A stretch of DNA of 64,000 nucleotides from Cervus elaphus (GCF_910594005.1 NC_057835.1:51732001-51796000); one strand, 5' to 3'; positions 10,225-22,639 are shown, counted from the stretch's first letter. Numbers and translations are program-made. The notes: generated by a model not told the origin, from the sequence alone.

Positions 10225-11079
10225 AGGCAGTCTTTTATTGATACCTCTAATTATATTTATTCATTTCAGTAGGTTGTAAGCAGGGAGGTTACAAAAACAT
10301 GTATTTATTCTGCTATCTTTCATGAGACTCTCTACATTAAATTTCTGTTTTTATAAAGCATTAGAGAAATGTGCTTGAACTGAATGAGTAAGTTGGCTAT
10401 GACAGCAAAGTGCTCTTGATCTTGGCCAGATGCCAGAACGTGAGCGCGTTCGTGTATTCTCTAGCTGAAGGGAATGCACTATGGATCTGCACCAGGAAAT
10501 TCTACACTGCCACGGATGCAGCACAGTCACTTTACCCTTTCTTGCTGAATGAAGTGGCTTGAAAAGCGTTTTCCTTAAAGTACATTTGCAATTTCAAAAT
10601 TCTGTTCTTCATAATAGAAGGGAGGTTCTCAGCTTTTTAAGTGCATGTTCTAAATGTACTGGCTCCCAGAAATCACAGGTGCAAATCCAGATGGGGTTAA
10701 CAAACAAACTGTCTTACATGCAGCTGATTTTGCAGGATTCTTGGAAACCAAAGTCAAGTCTTTACTTTGTTGACCTTTAAGATCCAAGATCAATTTTCCT
10801 AATAAAAGGCAGACCTTTGTACAATTTCTGAAGTCACTGAAAACCTTTACCAGCTGAGACACCAGATTCTATGTCCCAGTCACCCTCAGAGGAATCAAGT
10901 TTATTAGTTGACATAAAAACACCAAGAATAATTTTTGCTTTCTTCCCCAGTGGCAGTAACCTTTAGAAATGGTGAGGCCATTATTGTTGTGTACCCTATT
11001 GAGTATTCAGAATGTTTTAAGCACTGCATATATCACCATGCTCAGGAAACTTAAGGAAATATGATCATCTAAATGAATA
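10225..11079. other. unassigned sequence with a CpG knot
   Basis: No element recognised apart from a 22-bp SINE-head-like scrap near 10846. The segment 10436-10456 packs several CpGs (gaacgtgagcgcgttcgtg) in otherwise CpG-poor DNA and can fold on GAACG/CGTTC. No gene evidence. Confidence 0.35.
10846..10867 (-). repeat. Bov-tA head-like microfragment
   Basis: Plus strand 'cctttaccagctgagacacc' differs at one base from the antisense Bov-tA head ('tttaccagctgagccacc'). The rest of the SINE is absent on both sides. It may be a chance match or a head-only fragment like the one at 36058. Confidence 0.4.
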
Positions 11080-11330
11080 GCAATAATAATAATCAGCTAA
11101 CATTGTTTTAACACTTTACACTGTACCAGCTATTGTGCCTTAAATTGGCTTACATTAAGCTTTAAAATAACATAAGATTAGACATAATCATTGTCCCCTT
11201 ATTACAGAGGGTGTAACTTAGGTTAAAAAAATAAATACTTTGTTCAGATTAAAAAAATAAATATCTTGCTCACTCATCTGGTGAGTTGTTCAGAATTAAA
11301 ATTCCTAAATGTAATTCCAGAAATGTACCA
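11080..11330 (+). repeat. MIR SINE with 26-bp internal duplication
   Basis: Sense MIR: 'ataataatcagctaacat', a 'cactttacactgtacc' block, 'tcattgtccccttattacag', 'cttgctcactcatctgg'. A 26-bp unit starting ttaaaaaaataaata occurs at 11223-11248 and again at 11249-11274, expanding the middle. Confidence 0.65.
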
Positions 11331-11940
11331 TAAATACTATTCTGTACCACTTCTTCAATGCATTTGCATTTTTAAAAAGTTCAAGTACATAGTTTGAAAT
11401 GAAGTGCCTAATTTGGGCATAATATGCCAGTGCCACGTCAATTTTATGAAGTGTACACTTATTAATTTTATGTGCTAAGTGTGCATCTTAGCACCTCCTG
11501 TGCCTTTCATATTTTTTAGGAAAAGAAAAATTAAACAATAAAATGTTTATATTTTCACAAATTCTACTGTAAAAAGATTAAAAATGTTGCAAAAATTGAA
11601 TTACAGGCAGAAATGAGAATTTATCATGCAACATGTACCTATTTAGTTGATATACTTGTTATAATTAGAATGGTTTCAGAATTGTGCTTTATAAAACTTA
11701 GAAGTGTTCAGTGTAAAGATAACTAATATAGTGTAGTAGGAATCTGTCTCTACTGTGATTTATCTACTTAGCTAATGGATTGGAAATAAAATGTATGTGA
11801 TTTGCATATTTGGGGATCTTTTGCAATAAAGTAGGAAACCTTAATAATCAACCACTAGAACCATACTAAATGGATTAATCTGTAGATGTCCCTGAATACA
11901 TTTATATGCTATGTTTCTACCTTTTAATGTTAAATCATTT
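11331..11940. other. unassigned AT-rich DNA
   Basis: No element, splice pair or frame of note. Confidence 0.4.
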
Positions 11941-12050
11941 AAAATTAATTTTTTTGGATTATAGCTGTTTTACAATGCTGTGTTAATCTCTGCTGTACAA
12001 CAAAGTAAGTCAGTTATACGTATACATATCTCCCCTCTTTTTAGATAAAT
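11941..12050 (-). mobile_element. L1 3' UTR fragment, antisense
   Basis: The run 'ggattatagctgttttacaa', 'gctgtacaacaaagtaag' and 'acgtatacatatctcccc' is the reverse of the artiodactyl L1 3' UTR that ends in 'ctgtacacctgaaac' type sequence. Short and 5'-truncated. Confidence 0.65.
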
Positions 12051-12329
12051 AAGTTTTTAAAGTTAGGAAAAAAATATGCCATAATTCGATCATCCTCTTC
12101 TCTTTTTGTTTTTATGATTATGTAACATACTATCTTGCTTGGCTGCCCATAGCTACATAAAGACCTGCAAGCAGTTCATGCAATGGGGCTGGCCCTCAGG
12201 CAATAGGGTTCATAATTTGTCAACATTTGTTCCCCTTATCCTCTAAAAGGACAATATTGAGTTTCATATGTTTTCTCAGAGACTCACCAGTAGGATTAAG
12301 ACCCAGCTGCTCATAGCCATAGCCTGATA

Positions 12330-12700
12330 ACAATCATGACAAGCTCTGTCTATCCTCAGGGCATTTGCACATCATTATTGTCTCTGCCTAGAATGCTCCC
12401 AAATGTGTCCTATATTTGGCTTCTTCTCATTCAAGTTTTAGTTCATATTTACTTTCTTCAGCTAGTCTATTTCATATCATATCCTCTAAGGTAGGCTCCT
12501 CTTCTCTCAAACATTTCCTCAATTCCTCAATTATTATATATTCCTAAATACGTCTGTTCTGTATTTTATACTTGAAGATAAGTCCTTTAAGGAGAAAGGT
12601 TTTGCTTCCTTATTTACTGCAGTATGCCCATTGCCTAGAACATAAGCATATTCCAGGAAGGTTGCTCCATAATCAGTTATTGACTGACTGGCAGCACCAG
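12330..12700 (+). repeat. L2 LINE 3' part
   Basis: Ancient L2 in sense orientation. Landmarks are 'cagggcatttgcacatc', 'ctctgcctagaatgctccc', 'ttctcattcaagttttagttc', and the 3' block 'attgcctagaacataagc'. Frames are destroyed. It extends about 370 bp with indels. Confidence 0.65.
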
Positions 12701-12889
12701 GAGGATTAATTGGAAACCTCAATGCCATCAGATAATGCAAACACCAAAGTAACACTGTAGAGTCTCTGACAATTAAACAGTCACTGGACCCATAGCCCTC
12801 AACAATTCGCTAGGACATATGTACTAAATCTAAACCGGTATGAGCCTGCTAAAAGAAAAGATTTAACTAAGACTCAAACTCTTTTCACA

Positions 12890-13900
12890 TAATAGGTAGA
12901 ATGTTGAAGAAGCAATTTAAGAATATCACCTGTCATAATAAGAACCAGGAACATCTCAACTTAACAAGAAAAGATAGTCAGTCAATAGACATCAAAAACA
13001 GATGAATCAGATGTTGGAACTATCTGACAAGAATTTTAAAACAGCTGTTATAAAAATACTTCAATAACAAATGACAAATTCTCTGGAAATAAATGAAAAA
13101 TTAAAAGTCTTGACAAAGAAAGATAACTTATAAAAAAAAGAAAAATATAGTAATTATAAAACTAAAAGCGTAATAGAAATAAGAAAAAAATTGCTGGGTG
13201 GTCTCATCACTAGAGTGGGAATGACAGGGTATAAATTAGATGACTTAGAGGACAGGCCTACATGCTAAGTTGCTTCAGTAATGTTCAACTCTTCTATCAC
13301 TCTATAGACTGTAATCTGCCAGGCTCCTCTGTTTATGGAATTCTCCAGGCAAGAATACTGGAGTGGGCTGCCATGCCATCCTCCAGAGGCTCTTACCCAC
13401 CCAGGTATTGAACCAGCATTAGGTCTCCAGCTTTGGCAAGCAGTTTCTTTACCATTAGCACCATCTGGGAAATCCAACTTAAAAGACACATCAATAGAAT
13501 TCACCCAATCCAAAGAAAGGAGAGCAAATATATTAGGAAAAAAAAATAGAGTCTCAGGTGAAATACAGAAGATTTAGTAGTCATGTTATAGAAGCACAAC
13601 CAGGAGAGGTGAAATAGTAGAGCTACAAGAGTTTTCAAAGAAATATGGCTAAAGCCTTTCCAAATTTGATGACATACATAAATCTACAGACAAAAGAATT
13701 TGAGCAAATCACAGACAGATAAACCCAAGAAATCCATGCCAAGGCACACTATAATTAAAGTTTTTACTATTAAATGAACAAAAAACTTGACAGTGTCCAG
13801 AGAGAAATGTTAATGGAAAAAAAAAGCAAACTGTTCAGCTGTCAACTTCAACTATCACAACTTCAACAAGTACAGAAGTACTTTTCCTTGAGACAACCAT
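12890..13900 (+). mobile_element. old L1M-type 5'/ORF1-proximal region
   Basis: Sense fragment of an ancient L1 (L1M/HAL1-like). Recognisable blocks are 'gatgttggaactatctgac', 'aaaacagctgttataaaaat', 'tagaattcacccaatcca', 'gaaatccatgccaaggcac' and 'agtgtccagagagaaatg'. All frames are broken. A Bov-tA interrupts it at 13255-13476. Confidence 0.6.
13255..13476 (-). mobile_element. Bov-tA SINE inside L1M
   Basis: Antisense copy from 'gctaagttgcttcagtaatg' to 'accatctgggaaatcc'. The flanks are a 12-bp TSD with two mismatches: acttagaggaca at 13243-13254 and acttaaaagaca at 13477-13488. The host L1M reads through once the SINE is removed. Confidence 0.92.
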
Positions 13901-14214
13901 CAAATGTTTGTATGCAGCAGAACTATTTTGTGAGTACTTCCCATTTCTCCCATAGAATGAAAAAATAGTTTAGTACAGGATTGCTATTTTTTTCCCCTTG
14001 GGAGTTTGTGGTGATGAAGATGCAACAAGTATTGGTATAGATTCGTGTTACTTTCTCAGTTTGAACTAAGGCATGATCAGTTTTACTCACCATTGGTTTT
14101 GTATCACCGATGTAACTATTAAGAGAAAAGGGCAAATATTTTTTCATAATAAAGACTTCATGAACTACCTGAAGTTTTTGAGGGATCCCTAAAAGCCTTA
14201 ATACTTTTAGAGTA
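13901..14214. other. unassigned sequence
   Basis: Spacer of ~310 bp. Nothing recognised. Confidence 0.4.
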
Positions 14215-14395
14215 AATTAAAGAATCCACCTGCAACGTAGGAGGTGAACGCTCAATCCCTAGGTCAGGAAGATCCCCTGGAGAAGGAAATGGCAACTCAC
14301 TCCACGATTGTCTGGAAAACCCCATGGACAGAAGAGCCTGGCAGGCTACAGTCCATAGGGCTGCAAAGAGTCAGACATAGTTAGACAGACTAACA
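14215..14395 (+). mobile_element. Bov-tA SINE, 5'-truncated
   Basis: Sense copy starting inside the head ('ttaaagaatccacctgcaac') and running to 'gacagactaacactttt'. It forms an inverted pair with the next SINE about 90 bp downstream. Confidence 0.9.
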
Positions 14396-14487
14396 CTTTT
14401 ACTATTTTTTATTATTTCTTTACATCTTCCATGTTCTACACAGTATTCATAATTATCTACTTTTCTGATTCCATAATAATCCATTAT

Positions 14488-14702
14488 GTGCTGTGTTTAG
14501 TCTCTTAGCTGTGTTTGACTCTTTGTGACCCCATGGACTGTAGCCCACCAGGGTCCTCTGTTCATGGGGATTCTCCAGGCAAGAACGCTGGAGTGGGTTG
14601 CCATGCCCTCCTCCAGGGAATCTCACAAACCAAGGGATCGAACCCAGGTCTCCTGCATTGCAGGCGGATTCTTTACTGTCTGAGCCACCAGGAAAGCCCA
14701 AT
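14488..14702 (-). mobile_element. Bov-tA SINE with clear TSD
   Basis: Antisense copy, near full length: 'gtgctgtgtttagtctc' to 'gccaccaggaaagcc'. A perfect 9-bp TSD, atccattat at 14479-14487 and 14703-14711, flanks it. Confidence 0.94.
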
Positions 14703-15039
14703 ATCCATTATATCATATCATATATTAAAAATGGGCTATTTTTGAACATTTATATTTTTAGTTTTGTAATCTGTTAAAAATAGCTGCATGCCGCAACTGA
14801 AAGCAATCCGCATTCCTATAATGTATAGAATGCCTAAATAAATAATGGTATACTTAGCAAACAGAATACTCAATACAATTAAAAACAGCAAACGTACTGC
14901 ATTCAAACAAAACATGAATGCAAAGGACAGACACGACATAATGGTCAGTGGGAGAATAAATATACAAAAAGTTTGAAATTTGAAAACTAACATTTGATCA
15001 AAATCCAATAAAGGGTTAACTTGGAGGCCATATTAACAA
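14703..15039. other. unassigned AT-rich DNA
   Basis: Holds a 90-codon minus-strand frame (14736-15008) with many hydrophobic residues, as AT-rich DNA typically yields. No family recognised and no splice or promoter support. Confidence 0.35.
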
Positions 15040-15205
15040 TTGGTTAAAGGGGAACTGTTGGTGTGTTGAAAATGATCTTAATCAGGATGGTAAATACATA
15101 AGTGTGCATATGTACAAAAAGTCATCAAGCTGTAAGTTTGAGATTTGTGCATTTTTATGTATGTCTATTATATTCACTATAAAGGTAAAAACCATTTTAA
15201 AAACT
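15040..15205 (+). mobile_element. L1M-type 3' UTR tail
   Basis: Sense fragment of an ancient L1 3' end. The block 'gtcatcaagctgtaagtttg' followed by 'agatttgtgcatttttatg', 'tatgtctattatattcac' matches the characteristic L1M tail. No poly-A remains. Confidence 0.6.
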
Positions 15206-16749
15206 GAATATAGCTTTAAAAAAGTTATCTTTTGTAAATTTTGCTTTAATTTTTTATAATTTCCTTGGACTTAATTTTCTGAATAAGTGCTATAATTATG
15301 TTTATAATTCTTATACAATTTTTTGTTTTGTTTGCTCACTTTTCTTTTAAACTAGAAGAAAACGCTTTCTTCTAATTTCAATCGCCAGTCGTGATGCCTA
15401 AATATCAGTTTTTATATATCCTTGCCAACAAATATCATTGAATTGTTTCCCCCAATTTAAGGCTTTATAGTCTATTTCTTCTAGTAAACGCACGCCAATT
15501 GGAGTGGGAAAATCTCTGTTTATTACTACATAGACTTTTTTCTAGTCAAGGGGATGTTCCTAACAAGAAATACTTCTTCAGTGGTATTGGGAACAATGTT
15601 CAACCACCCATATTCTGATACATTTTTAAATCTGATAAAAGTGACATCTAGGGAAATGCTCTTTTTACTGGTGAAGGAGAGGCTAAGTGCCTTTTTCTAG
15701 CTTTCTCTTTTTGAGAAAGGGTGATTGACTGACTTTGATAGAGTTCTTGGGATGTGTACTGATTGCCTTGTGCTTTAGGCATGAAACAAGAATATTGCTC
15801 ATGACAAGAACACTTTTTGTCCACACAGCTAAATGCATGCAGACTCTACTGAATTCTTTTTTCTAGTTTTGAGTAAGTCACTCAAACTTGACATTAAGGC
15901 TAGTAAAAGGGGAAGCAATTTAGTTATTGTTTTGTGTTGCTCATATGCAATAAAAGACTGTATTGAAATAGAGGTTTCCCCATTCTCTAACTGCATATTA
16001 ATGCATACTTCCTATTCTTAGTATTATGCTATGGATTTGAAAACCCCAAATTCATGGATAAATTTTTAATGTTTTTGGAAAAACATTAGGAATAATGATA
16101 AAACCATCATGTTTTAAAAATAGCACTGTGTCTCAGAACAATAGGCAGGGATTTATGGTTCTTTAGTAGAGCACAGTTGCTGTTCTAAATTGTCTACTCT
16201 AATGAGATTGACTATTTATTACGGAAGCCATGCCACTTTCCTATATTTTTCACTGCCTCTGCCATGGCATGTAAAGAAGGACTATAGTAAAAATAATCAA
16301 TAGAATAAGTTATCACATTTTAATTAGGCTTTATCTATTTCCTGAGGGAAATGATAAAAATTTATTGATGAAGATTCAGAGCAATTGAATGCCATAAAGC
16401 AAACATCAGAAACTACTTGGAAATTATTATCATGCATCAATAAATCACCAAAGAGGTCAAACACCAAAGAGGTATGTTCCACATCCAAATATATACTAAA
16501 TATATATTTTAATGAATTTGAAAAGAGGTTCACTTTCCTTTTCTTCTTTTTGTTTTTCTTTAATGATGGGGCTAAGAACATGATGTCAGTGTTACTTGTC
16601 ATTAATAATAAAATGGATATAAATATGCATGGATAAGAAAGTGAACTGGCTTTGATTTATTCCTTCTAATATAAGGTATATTTTGTTCTCTGAAATGTGG
16701 TTTTGAAAAAATAGAAAGAGAGAAGACAAGACGCCCCTTCTTGCTGCTC
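15206..16749. other. unassigned AT-rich DNA
   Basis: About 1.5 kb with no recognised element. Short frames (for example 16324-16602 minus and 16385-16636 plus) overlap each other and have no support. A possible donor (AAAGAG|GTATGT, junction near 16470) lacks a convincing acceptor upstream. Confidence 0.35.
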
Positions 16750-17475
16750 TCAAGTATTTGACACAGTGTTCTCTCTGCCTGAGGCATTCTTTCCCTAATT
16801 CTTCCCCAGATACACTTAAATTTCAATCTGTAGGTCTCAATTGAGATGTCACTCCCTGAAACCCTAGACCAGTTCTATGTTTCCATAATATTTTTGTTGG
16901 TTAGTTGCATCTTAAAAATATCTCAGTTGGCTTCCTCCCATAGAGATGCTAATAGAAGCTTGGAGGAGAAAACAGGATATTTCTCCTCTTTCTCTCTACT
17001 CTGGGAAACGTTTCTTCAGGTGACCACATTTCCTACAAGATCACAATGTTCGCTAACTGGCCCTATCTATAGAGGTTCTTATAATTCCCCTTGCTCCGTT
17101 TGTCCCTCCAACTTTAGGGTGATAGGAGCGTCCTGTTGTGTGGTTCATCTTAGGTTGATTCACAGTCTCGTCTTGCCTTCTCATTTTAATATCTTTGTGG
17201 CCACTTCCCCATATTAGGTCCCTCTCTTGAATTGACGTGCATAGGACTGGTTTTCCTGGCAGAGATCTGACTGATAGCTGTATTATATTTTCCTTATCTA
17301 TAATACCAATCTAACTTTTAAATAACTATTTAATCTGTTCTCTCCGCTAGACTAAATTGCAAAAAAAAAGAGAGAGAGAGAATTGTGTTGGTCTGTTTCC
17401 TTTTAATACCGCCAGTCCTTAGCAAGGATGTTGGGTTAAAGAAGTCAAATAATATTTGTTGAAGAAAGAAATAAA
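16750..17475 (+). repeat. L2 LINE 3' end carrying an unassigned insert
   Basis: The two ends fit L2: 'ctctctgcctgaggcattc' and 'gagatgtcactccctgaaac' on the left; 'ctccgctagactaaattgc', 'agtccttagcaaggatg' and 'aataatatttgttgaag' on the right. Between about 16910 and 17290 lies ~380 bp that does not follow the L2 order and that I cannot assign. Confidence 0.55.
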
Positions 17476-17518
17476 AAGTGGAAGGAAGAAGGTAGAAAGG
17501 AAAGAAGGAGGAAGGAAA
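17461..17518. repeat. purine-rich GA/GGAA tract
   Basis: An almost pure purine run (gaagaaagaaataaaaagtg and similar GGAA units) grown from the L2 3' tail. Low complexity. Confidence 0.9.
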
Positions 17519-17519
17519 T

Positions 17520-20500
17520 TCTATTTGTATATTTGTATTTCATTTTAATAAAAGTGAATTCAAATCCACAAAATACCCTTCCCTTAAACAATCACATAAC
17601 TAAGATCAGGTTATACATGGGTGTGACAAAAGAAAAGCATAGTCTTTTCTGAGACTGATAAGCCTAAGGTTGTGACTAAAGAGGCAAAGTGGAAACTATG
17701 AATGTATATCTGTATATTCTGATTAAGCAGAATGCAATTCAATGAATCATATGTGAGGCTCTCTGTTTCATTACTTTAAAAAATGTAATAAAAAAATCAC
17801 AAAACAAAGCAAAAACCAATATTATTTCCATAGGAAGTTCAACCTAAAACAAAAATGTGAACTTATTGTATATACTGGTTAATTTTGTTCACAAAGCAAG
17901 CTAATAAAGTAGCATTGAATATATGTTTTTCTGCTTCTGTTGAACAGCTTCAACATCCAATAGTCTAAAGCTTATCAAAAATTTACCCATTTCAAGAGGA
18001 GGAAAGTTCTGCTACTTCTTGAACAATTGAGAATAAAGGACAGGGGTGAACTGAAGGAAAAATACAGGGAAAATGTTAATTTTACACAATAGATGACAGC
18101 TTTTTTTTTTTTTTTAACAAATGAAAGTGCTATAGAATTGCTCAGTTAAAAGAAATAATGATTTTAAAAAGGATAGAAATATTAAAAGTTTGACAAAAGT
18201 AGAAGGTGTAAAATAATTGATACTATCAAATGGCAAATATCAGAAAATCAGGTACTTAGGAACCTGACAGCTATATGCTGCAAAAATCCAAACCTATCTT
18301 TCTACACAGAAGACTCTGATTTACAACTTTCCTTGAAGCTAAAGCTTGTTTCCATAGAAATATCTCTAGTTTCTTTATAGACTTGTGATTCTCTTAAGGA
18401 CTACAAACCTATTGTGTTCCTAGCTTAAAAAAATGCAAGTGACCTTTCAGTGCAATGAGCCAGTACAATTTTTAGCTTTTAAACAAATTAATAAAAGTAT
18501 CACACATAAACACACTATGCCTACTATTACAGAATTTTTCATAAAGTTTAACTTTCAGTTTAAATTGATTTTTAAATGCATGCAATTATTTAAAATAAGA
18601 ACTTCCTATAGTGAAATTTAGAAGATAATTTCAGAGAAATCAGACTAAGCACAAGTAGAGTTTTCTCATACTTTGTGTTCTAAGAAAAAAGTGAAAATAA
18701 TGTTCAAGATAGATGATGCACATAATGGTATTACAATAATATTTGTTTAAATAATCATTTATCTATTAATATAATCTATTGATACTAACAGTTTGCATTA
18801 TTTAAAGTATATATTTTGATATATGCAGTATATTAAGTAATAAACTTGTATACTCAAAACTCAGGTTACAAGCATAGACATATTTTAAATTAAACTTCTG
18901 AACAATATCAATTCTGGCACAAGACAACTATTTCTCATTGCTAACATACATCAACAGAAATAGTACCTTCTTGGTAAAGTTATGCCAGGGGAATTAGTTT
19001 TTGGTTTTATTGTTCAACCCACATTGATATAATATTGATATGAGAGTACTTTGAAATTATCACTTTTGTTTACAGTAACTTTGATCAGTTAAGTTGATCA
19101 GTTAGGTGTTTGCATAAAACACAAAGTGATAGATTGTATTTCCTGGTGGACATATACTCTGGTTATTGGTGACCTTAATATATTTTTGTTGATTAAATGG
19201 CAATATAATTAGAGTTACTTAAATTTTGCAGAGTTTCTATCACTTTAAATGATCTTTATTCTTCAATGTTTTACTTTGAAAAATTAACACTTCAGAAAAT
19301 TATAATAAATGGAACAAGAAACCATATATTCTTCACCTATATTCATTACGTTTTAGCAATTTTCCTGTCATTTGCATTTTCACTCCTTGTGTGTGTGTGT
19401 TTGTGTGTGTGTGTAAGGTATAGATATGTGTGTGTCTTTCCACTAGAATTCTTTAAATTTTAAAATTTTTTACCCAATTTGGCAGTATGATCTGAAAGTT
19501 ATAAAAAATCTGTATTTGTTTAATTAATTTTTTAACATTTATATTAATAATATATACCCACATAGTATAACCTAAGAATGTTTATCATTATTCTTTGACA
19601 ATGTTTTTCATGTAACTTAATGTGCCAAATAATCCTAGTTACTTTAATATTTCTTCTGAGATGCCTCAGAAATCTTCTGAAATACTCACAGTTAGCTAGA
19701 GAAGAAACTTATCATCTGTTATCAAAAGCAGTTCACAATTCCAAGAAAACGTTGCTTTCTTAACAGAGAGAATATAAAATTCCAGTCTTGTACCAGCTCA
19801 TTTATCAAATTAGATTCAATCTAATCTTAATCCTGAAAATTCTTTTTCCAAAGTTCCTTTTTCACAAACCTTTTATCCCTCTTTGGATCCATATTAATTT
19901 TTCCCTCATTTCCCCCATACATAAGCAGCCAGCTCTGGGGCAAAATTATTCTCCTTTTTTATCTCCACAAAAATATCTCTAGTAACTTTATACCTTTTCT
20001 CGCTGACAACACATATCCTACTTACTTTACACAATGAAATGCTTTCCTTGATTTGGTAGCTTCAATTATATATTATAATTTTTAACCTTTAAAAGACCTT
20101 AACAAAACCAAGAAACAAGTGATTGAACTGTCATACCAGCCTTTTCTGATTGGCAATCTTAAGAACATATTCCATAGCCTCTAAAAATATATGCTTTTCT
20201 CATAGAACAATTTCTTTCTAATGCGGTATAAGATGCATGTTTAATGAACCCAACCATATTTTGAAGTTCTGCAATTGTACCAAGGAAAGTGGGCTATGTT
20301 TATATTTCAAGGACACGATAAGAGTTAACTTCAATCTTTCTCCCAGGCATATTTTTTTCTCTCAGGATCAGAATTATGAAAATAGTATTTTATCAAGCTA
20401 TCTTTCTCAGTGTATTCAAGAAGAAACAGTTTTAGAATTTTAAAAGAGCTTTATCTTTACTAATTTTCTCCAGAGACTAAAAAATACTGTTTCTATACAT

Positions 20501-20640
20501 TGTTAAAAAAGAAAAAAAATAAACCACTTTCTTTTCTTTTAGTCATAACTTCATAGCTAACCTTTTTCTAGTGAATTGAACCTGAATATCCCATTTTACA
20601 AATGACAACAAAGATATCAATCACACAGATGGAATATACA
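17520..20640. other. long unassigned AT-rich stretch
   Basis: About 3.1 kb in which I recognise no mobile element apart from a T-run at 18102-18115 and a (TG)n tract at 19388. It holds several chance frames of 60-70 codons without homology or splice pairs. It is one of the longest repeat-free intervals in the window. Confidence 0.35.
19388..19414. repeat. (TG)n microsatellite
   Basis: Interrupted TG repeat (one TTG interruption), followed after 10 bp by a second short TGTG run. Confidence 0.95.
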
Positions 20641-20769
20641 TCCACACACCAGAGGATAGACTATCACAAATCTTCTGAAAGGATGACTGATAAAAGGTCC
20701 CAAACAGACATTTACCCAACACAAATGATCCTCAATGTCAGAGACATGTCAGAACCAACTTGAAATGAC

Positions 20770-20862
20770 CAAATAGCACTTTGTGCTCAAGAGAGTTCCT
20801 CAGTGGTAGACACATCAGAGTTGATTGGCAAAATGCCCAAGTAACACTTTGTGCTCAAAAGA
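20770..20862. repeat. 68-bp-period imperfect tandem repeat
   Basis: 'caaatagcactttgtgctc' at 20770 recurs as 'caagtaacactttgtgctc' at 20838, with similar bases before and after each. Two units are visible. The spacing resembles enhancer-type direct repeats of retroviral LTRs, but the block could be any local duplication. Confidence 0.6.
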
Positions 20863-21199
20863 GAAGCTTGCCTGGGTATACATCAGTGGACTTACACGGT
20901 CTTAGAGCTCATCATCTCCTCCAAATGCATGTCTCCACTCCACCAGGGAAAAGTGTAAGTTGGCAACCAGTGCCTAACAGGGAAGAGACAGAGAGGATGC
21001 CTGAAACAAATGGATTCTGCAGCTGCTAGGAAAAAAATCCCCTCCCAGGGCCAGCTAGCCATGAGTTAAAGCCAGCAAAACCATCCTAGTGGTTGTCATG
21101 GCTCTACTCTGGAAAACCCCAGCGAACCAGATGTCGCTGGAACACGGTAGCATCATGCTGGGACTGAAAGTGGGGATCCTGCTTACTGCTCAAAGGCTA

Positions 21200-21400
21200 A
21201 AATGAAAACAAAGTTGATGGAAAGGAAAATTTGCTTTATTTGGGAGGTTGGCAACCTGGGAGGAGGGCAGACTCCTGTGCAAAGATCAATGCCCACCCTC
21301 GCTCCTGTCACTGACAATCAGTGGGCAGGAGCATTTGTAGATGGAGGGACAAGGAGGAACTACAGGTATTTGATTTTATTAAATGACTAAATGATTATTA
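21200..21400 (-). mobile_element. possible ERV LTR remnant
   Basis: On the minus strand the segment reads '...gttgccaacctcccaaataaagcaaattttcc...' (in pieces), meaning an AATAAA followed by a short tract that ends in CA at 21203. That is the layout of an R-U5 end of a ruminant endogenous retrovirus LTR. The local base composition is richer in GC than the flanks. No viral gene is visible. The 5' limit is unknown and the call is tentative. Confidence 0.35.
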
Positions 21401-21867
21401 TTTGGTCTCATTTAACTGTTTTCCTTTGTTTCTGCATTTACTCATTTCTCTGATTGAACTTATTATTTGGCTAAAGTTTTTCCACAGACAAAAGCCAGGG
21501 TAAGGACATGAGGGGAAATCCATAGGGTCTGGCTTTGTTTCACCAGCAGCTTTCTCCTGGGAGCATTTCTGTTTTTAGACACTTGCCACCTCGGGAAAAA
21601 CCTGTCAAAAAAATGACCTTGCCAAAGGGCACTTCCACAAGCCTCTCTAGCAAGTTTACCCACTTGCATGTAATGATGCCCATATGCTCAGCTGCTATTA
21701 TTATTATTTCCATATGCTCCTGCTATTATTATGCTGAATTATTTATGTTCCTATCTAAAGCCAAACAATTTATCTTCTAAATCCTATCTTTCCTTGCCTA
21801 CTAGAGACATTACTTCAGCATTTCCCTCTGTCTTCCCAATTCTCTCTCCAGGAATTATCAAATAATT
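21401..21867. other. unassigned sequence with a small duplication
   Basis: A ~30-bp partial duplication (catatgctc ... gctattatta) is seen at 21681-21732. Otherwise nothing is recognised. It may be the U3 side of the LTR-like block upstream. Confidence 0.3.
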
Positions 21868-22146
21868 TCTGCTGCTGCTGCTGCTAAGTCGCTTCAGTCA
21901 TGTCTGACTCTGTGCGACCCCATAGATGGCAGCCCACCAGGCTCCCCTGTCCTTGGGACTCTCCAGGCAAGAACACTGGAGTGGGTTGCCATTTCCTTCT
22001 CCAATGCATGAAAGTGAAAAGTGAAAATGAAGTTGTTCAGTCGTGTCTGACTCTTAGTGACCCCATGGATTGCAGCCTACCAGGCTCCTCTGTCCATGGG
22101 ATTTTCCAGACAAGAGTACTGGAGAGGGTTGTCGTTGCCTTCTCTG
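21868..22146 (-). mobile_element. Bov-A2 dimeric SINE
   Basis: Antisense Bov-A2. A (CTG)n tail comes first, then monomer one ('taagtcgcttcagtcatg' to 'ccatttccttctcc'), the linker 'aatgcatgaaagtgaaaag', and monomer two ('gttgttcagtcgtgtctg' to 'gtcgttgccttctc'). A 9-bp TSD, caaataatt at 21859-21867 and 22147-22155, flanks it. The family is ruminant-specific. Confidence 0.95.
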
Positions 22147-22399
22147 CAAATAATTCTTACCAGCACACAAATGTGATGTTATTTTTCCTAGTTAAATAAA
22201 GAAAACACTTCAGGTGACTCCTCTGCACCTTCCAGCCACTGTTGTAACTCATTTTTCTGTTCTCCTTTATAGGAAATCTCCTTAAGAATGTTAACTCCTC
22301 ACCTCTTAATCCCTCATCTCTTAACAAGAGAGTGCACCTGAGCCCAGACATTAGGTCTCTTTTATTCTATATACATCCCCTCACTAGGTTGATTTTGCA

Positions 22400-22611
22400 T
22401 ATGTGCACACTCAATCATGTCTGGCTCTTTGAATCCCATGAATTATAGCCCACCAAGCTCCTCTGTCCATGATTTTTCAGGCAAGAATACTGGAGTGGGT
22501 TGCCATTTCCTACTTCAAGGGATCTTTCTGAACCAGGGATGGAACCCGTGTTGCCTGTGTCTCCTACATTGGGAGGCAGATTCTTTACCACTTGAGCCAC
22601 ATGGGAAGCCT
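22400..22611 (-). mobile_element. Bov-tA SINE
   Basis: Antisense copy: 'cactcaatcatgtctggc', 'gccatttcctacttcaagg', and head 'taccacttgagccacatgg'. A small insertion (second 'gcctgtg' block) sits before the head. Confidence 0.92.
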
Positions 22612-22639
22612 TAGTAGATAATTTTACAAGCTTCTGTAG

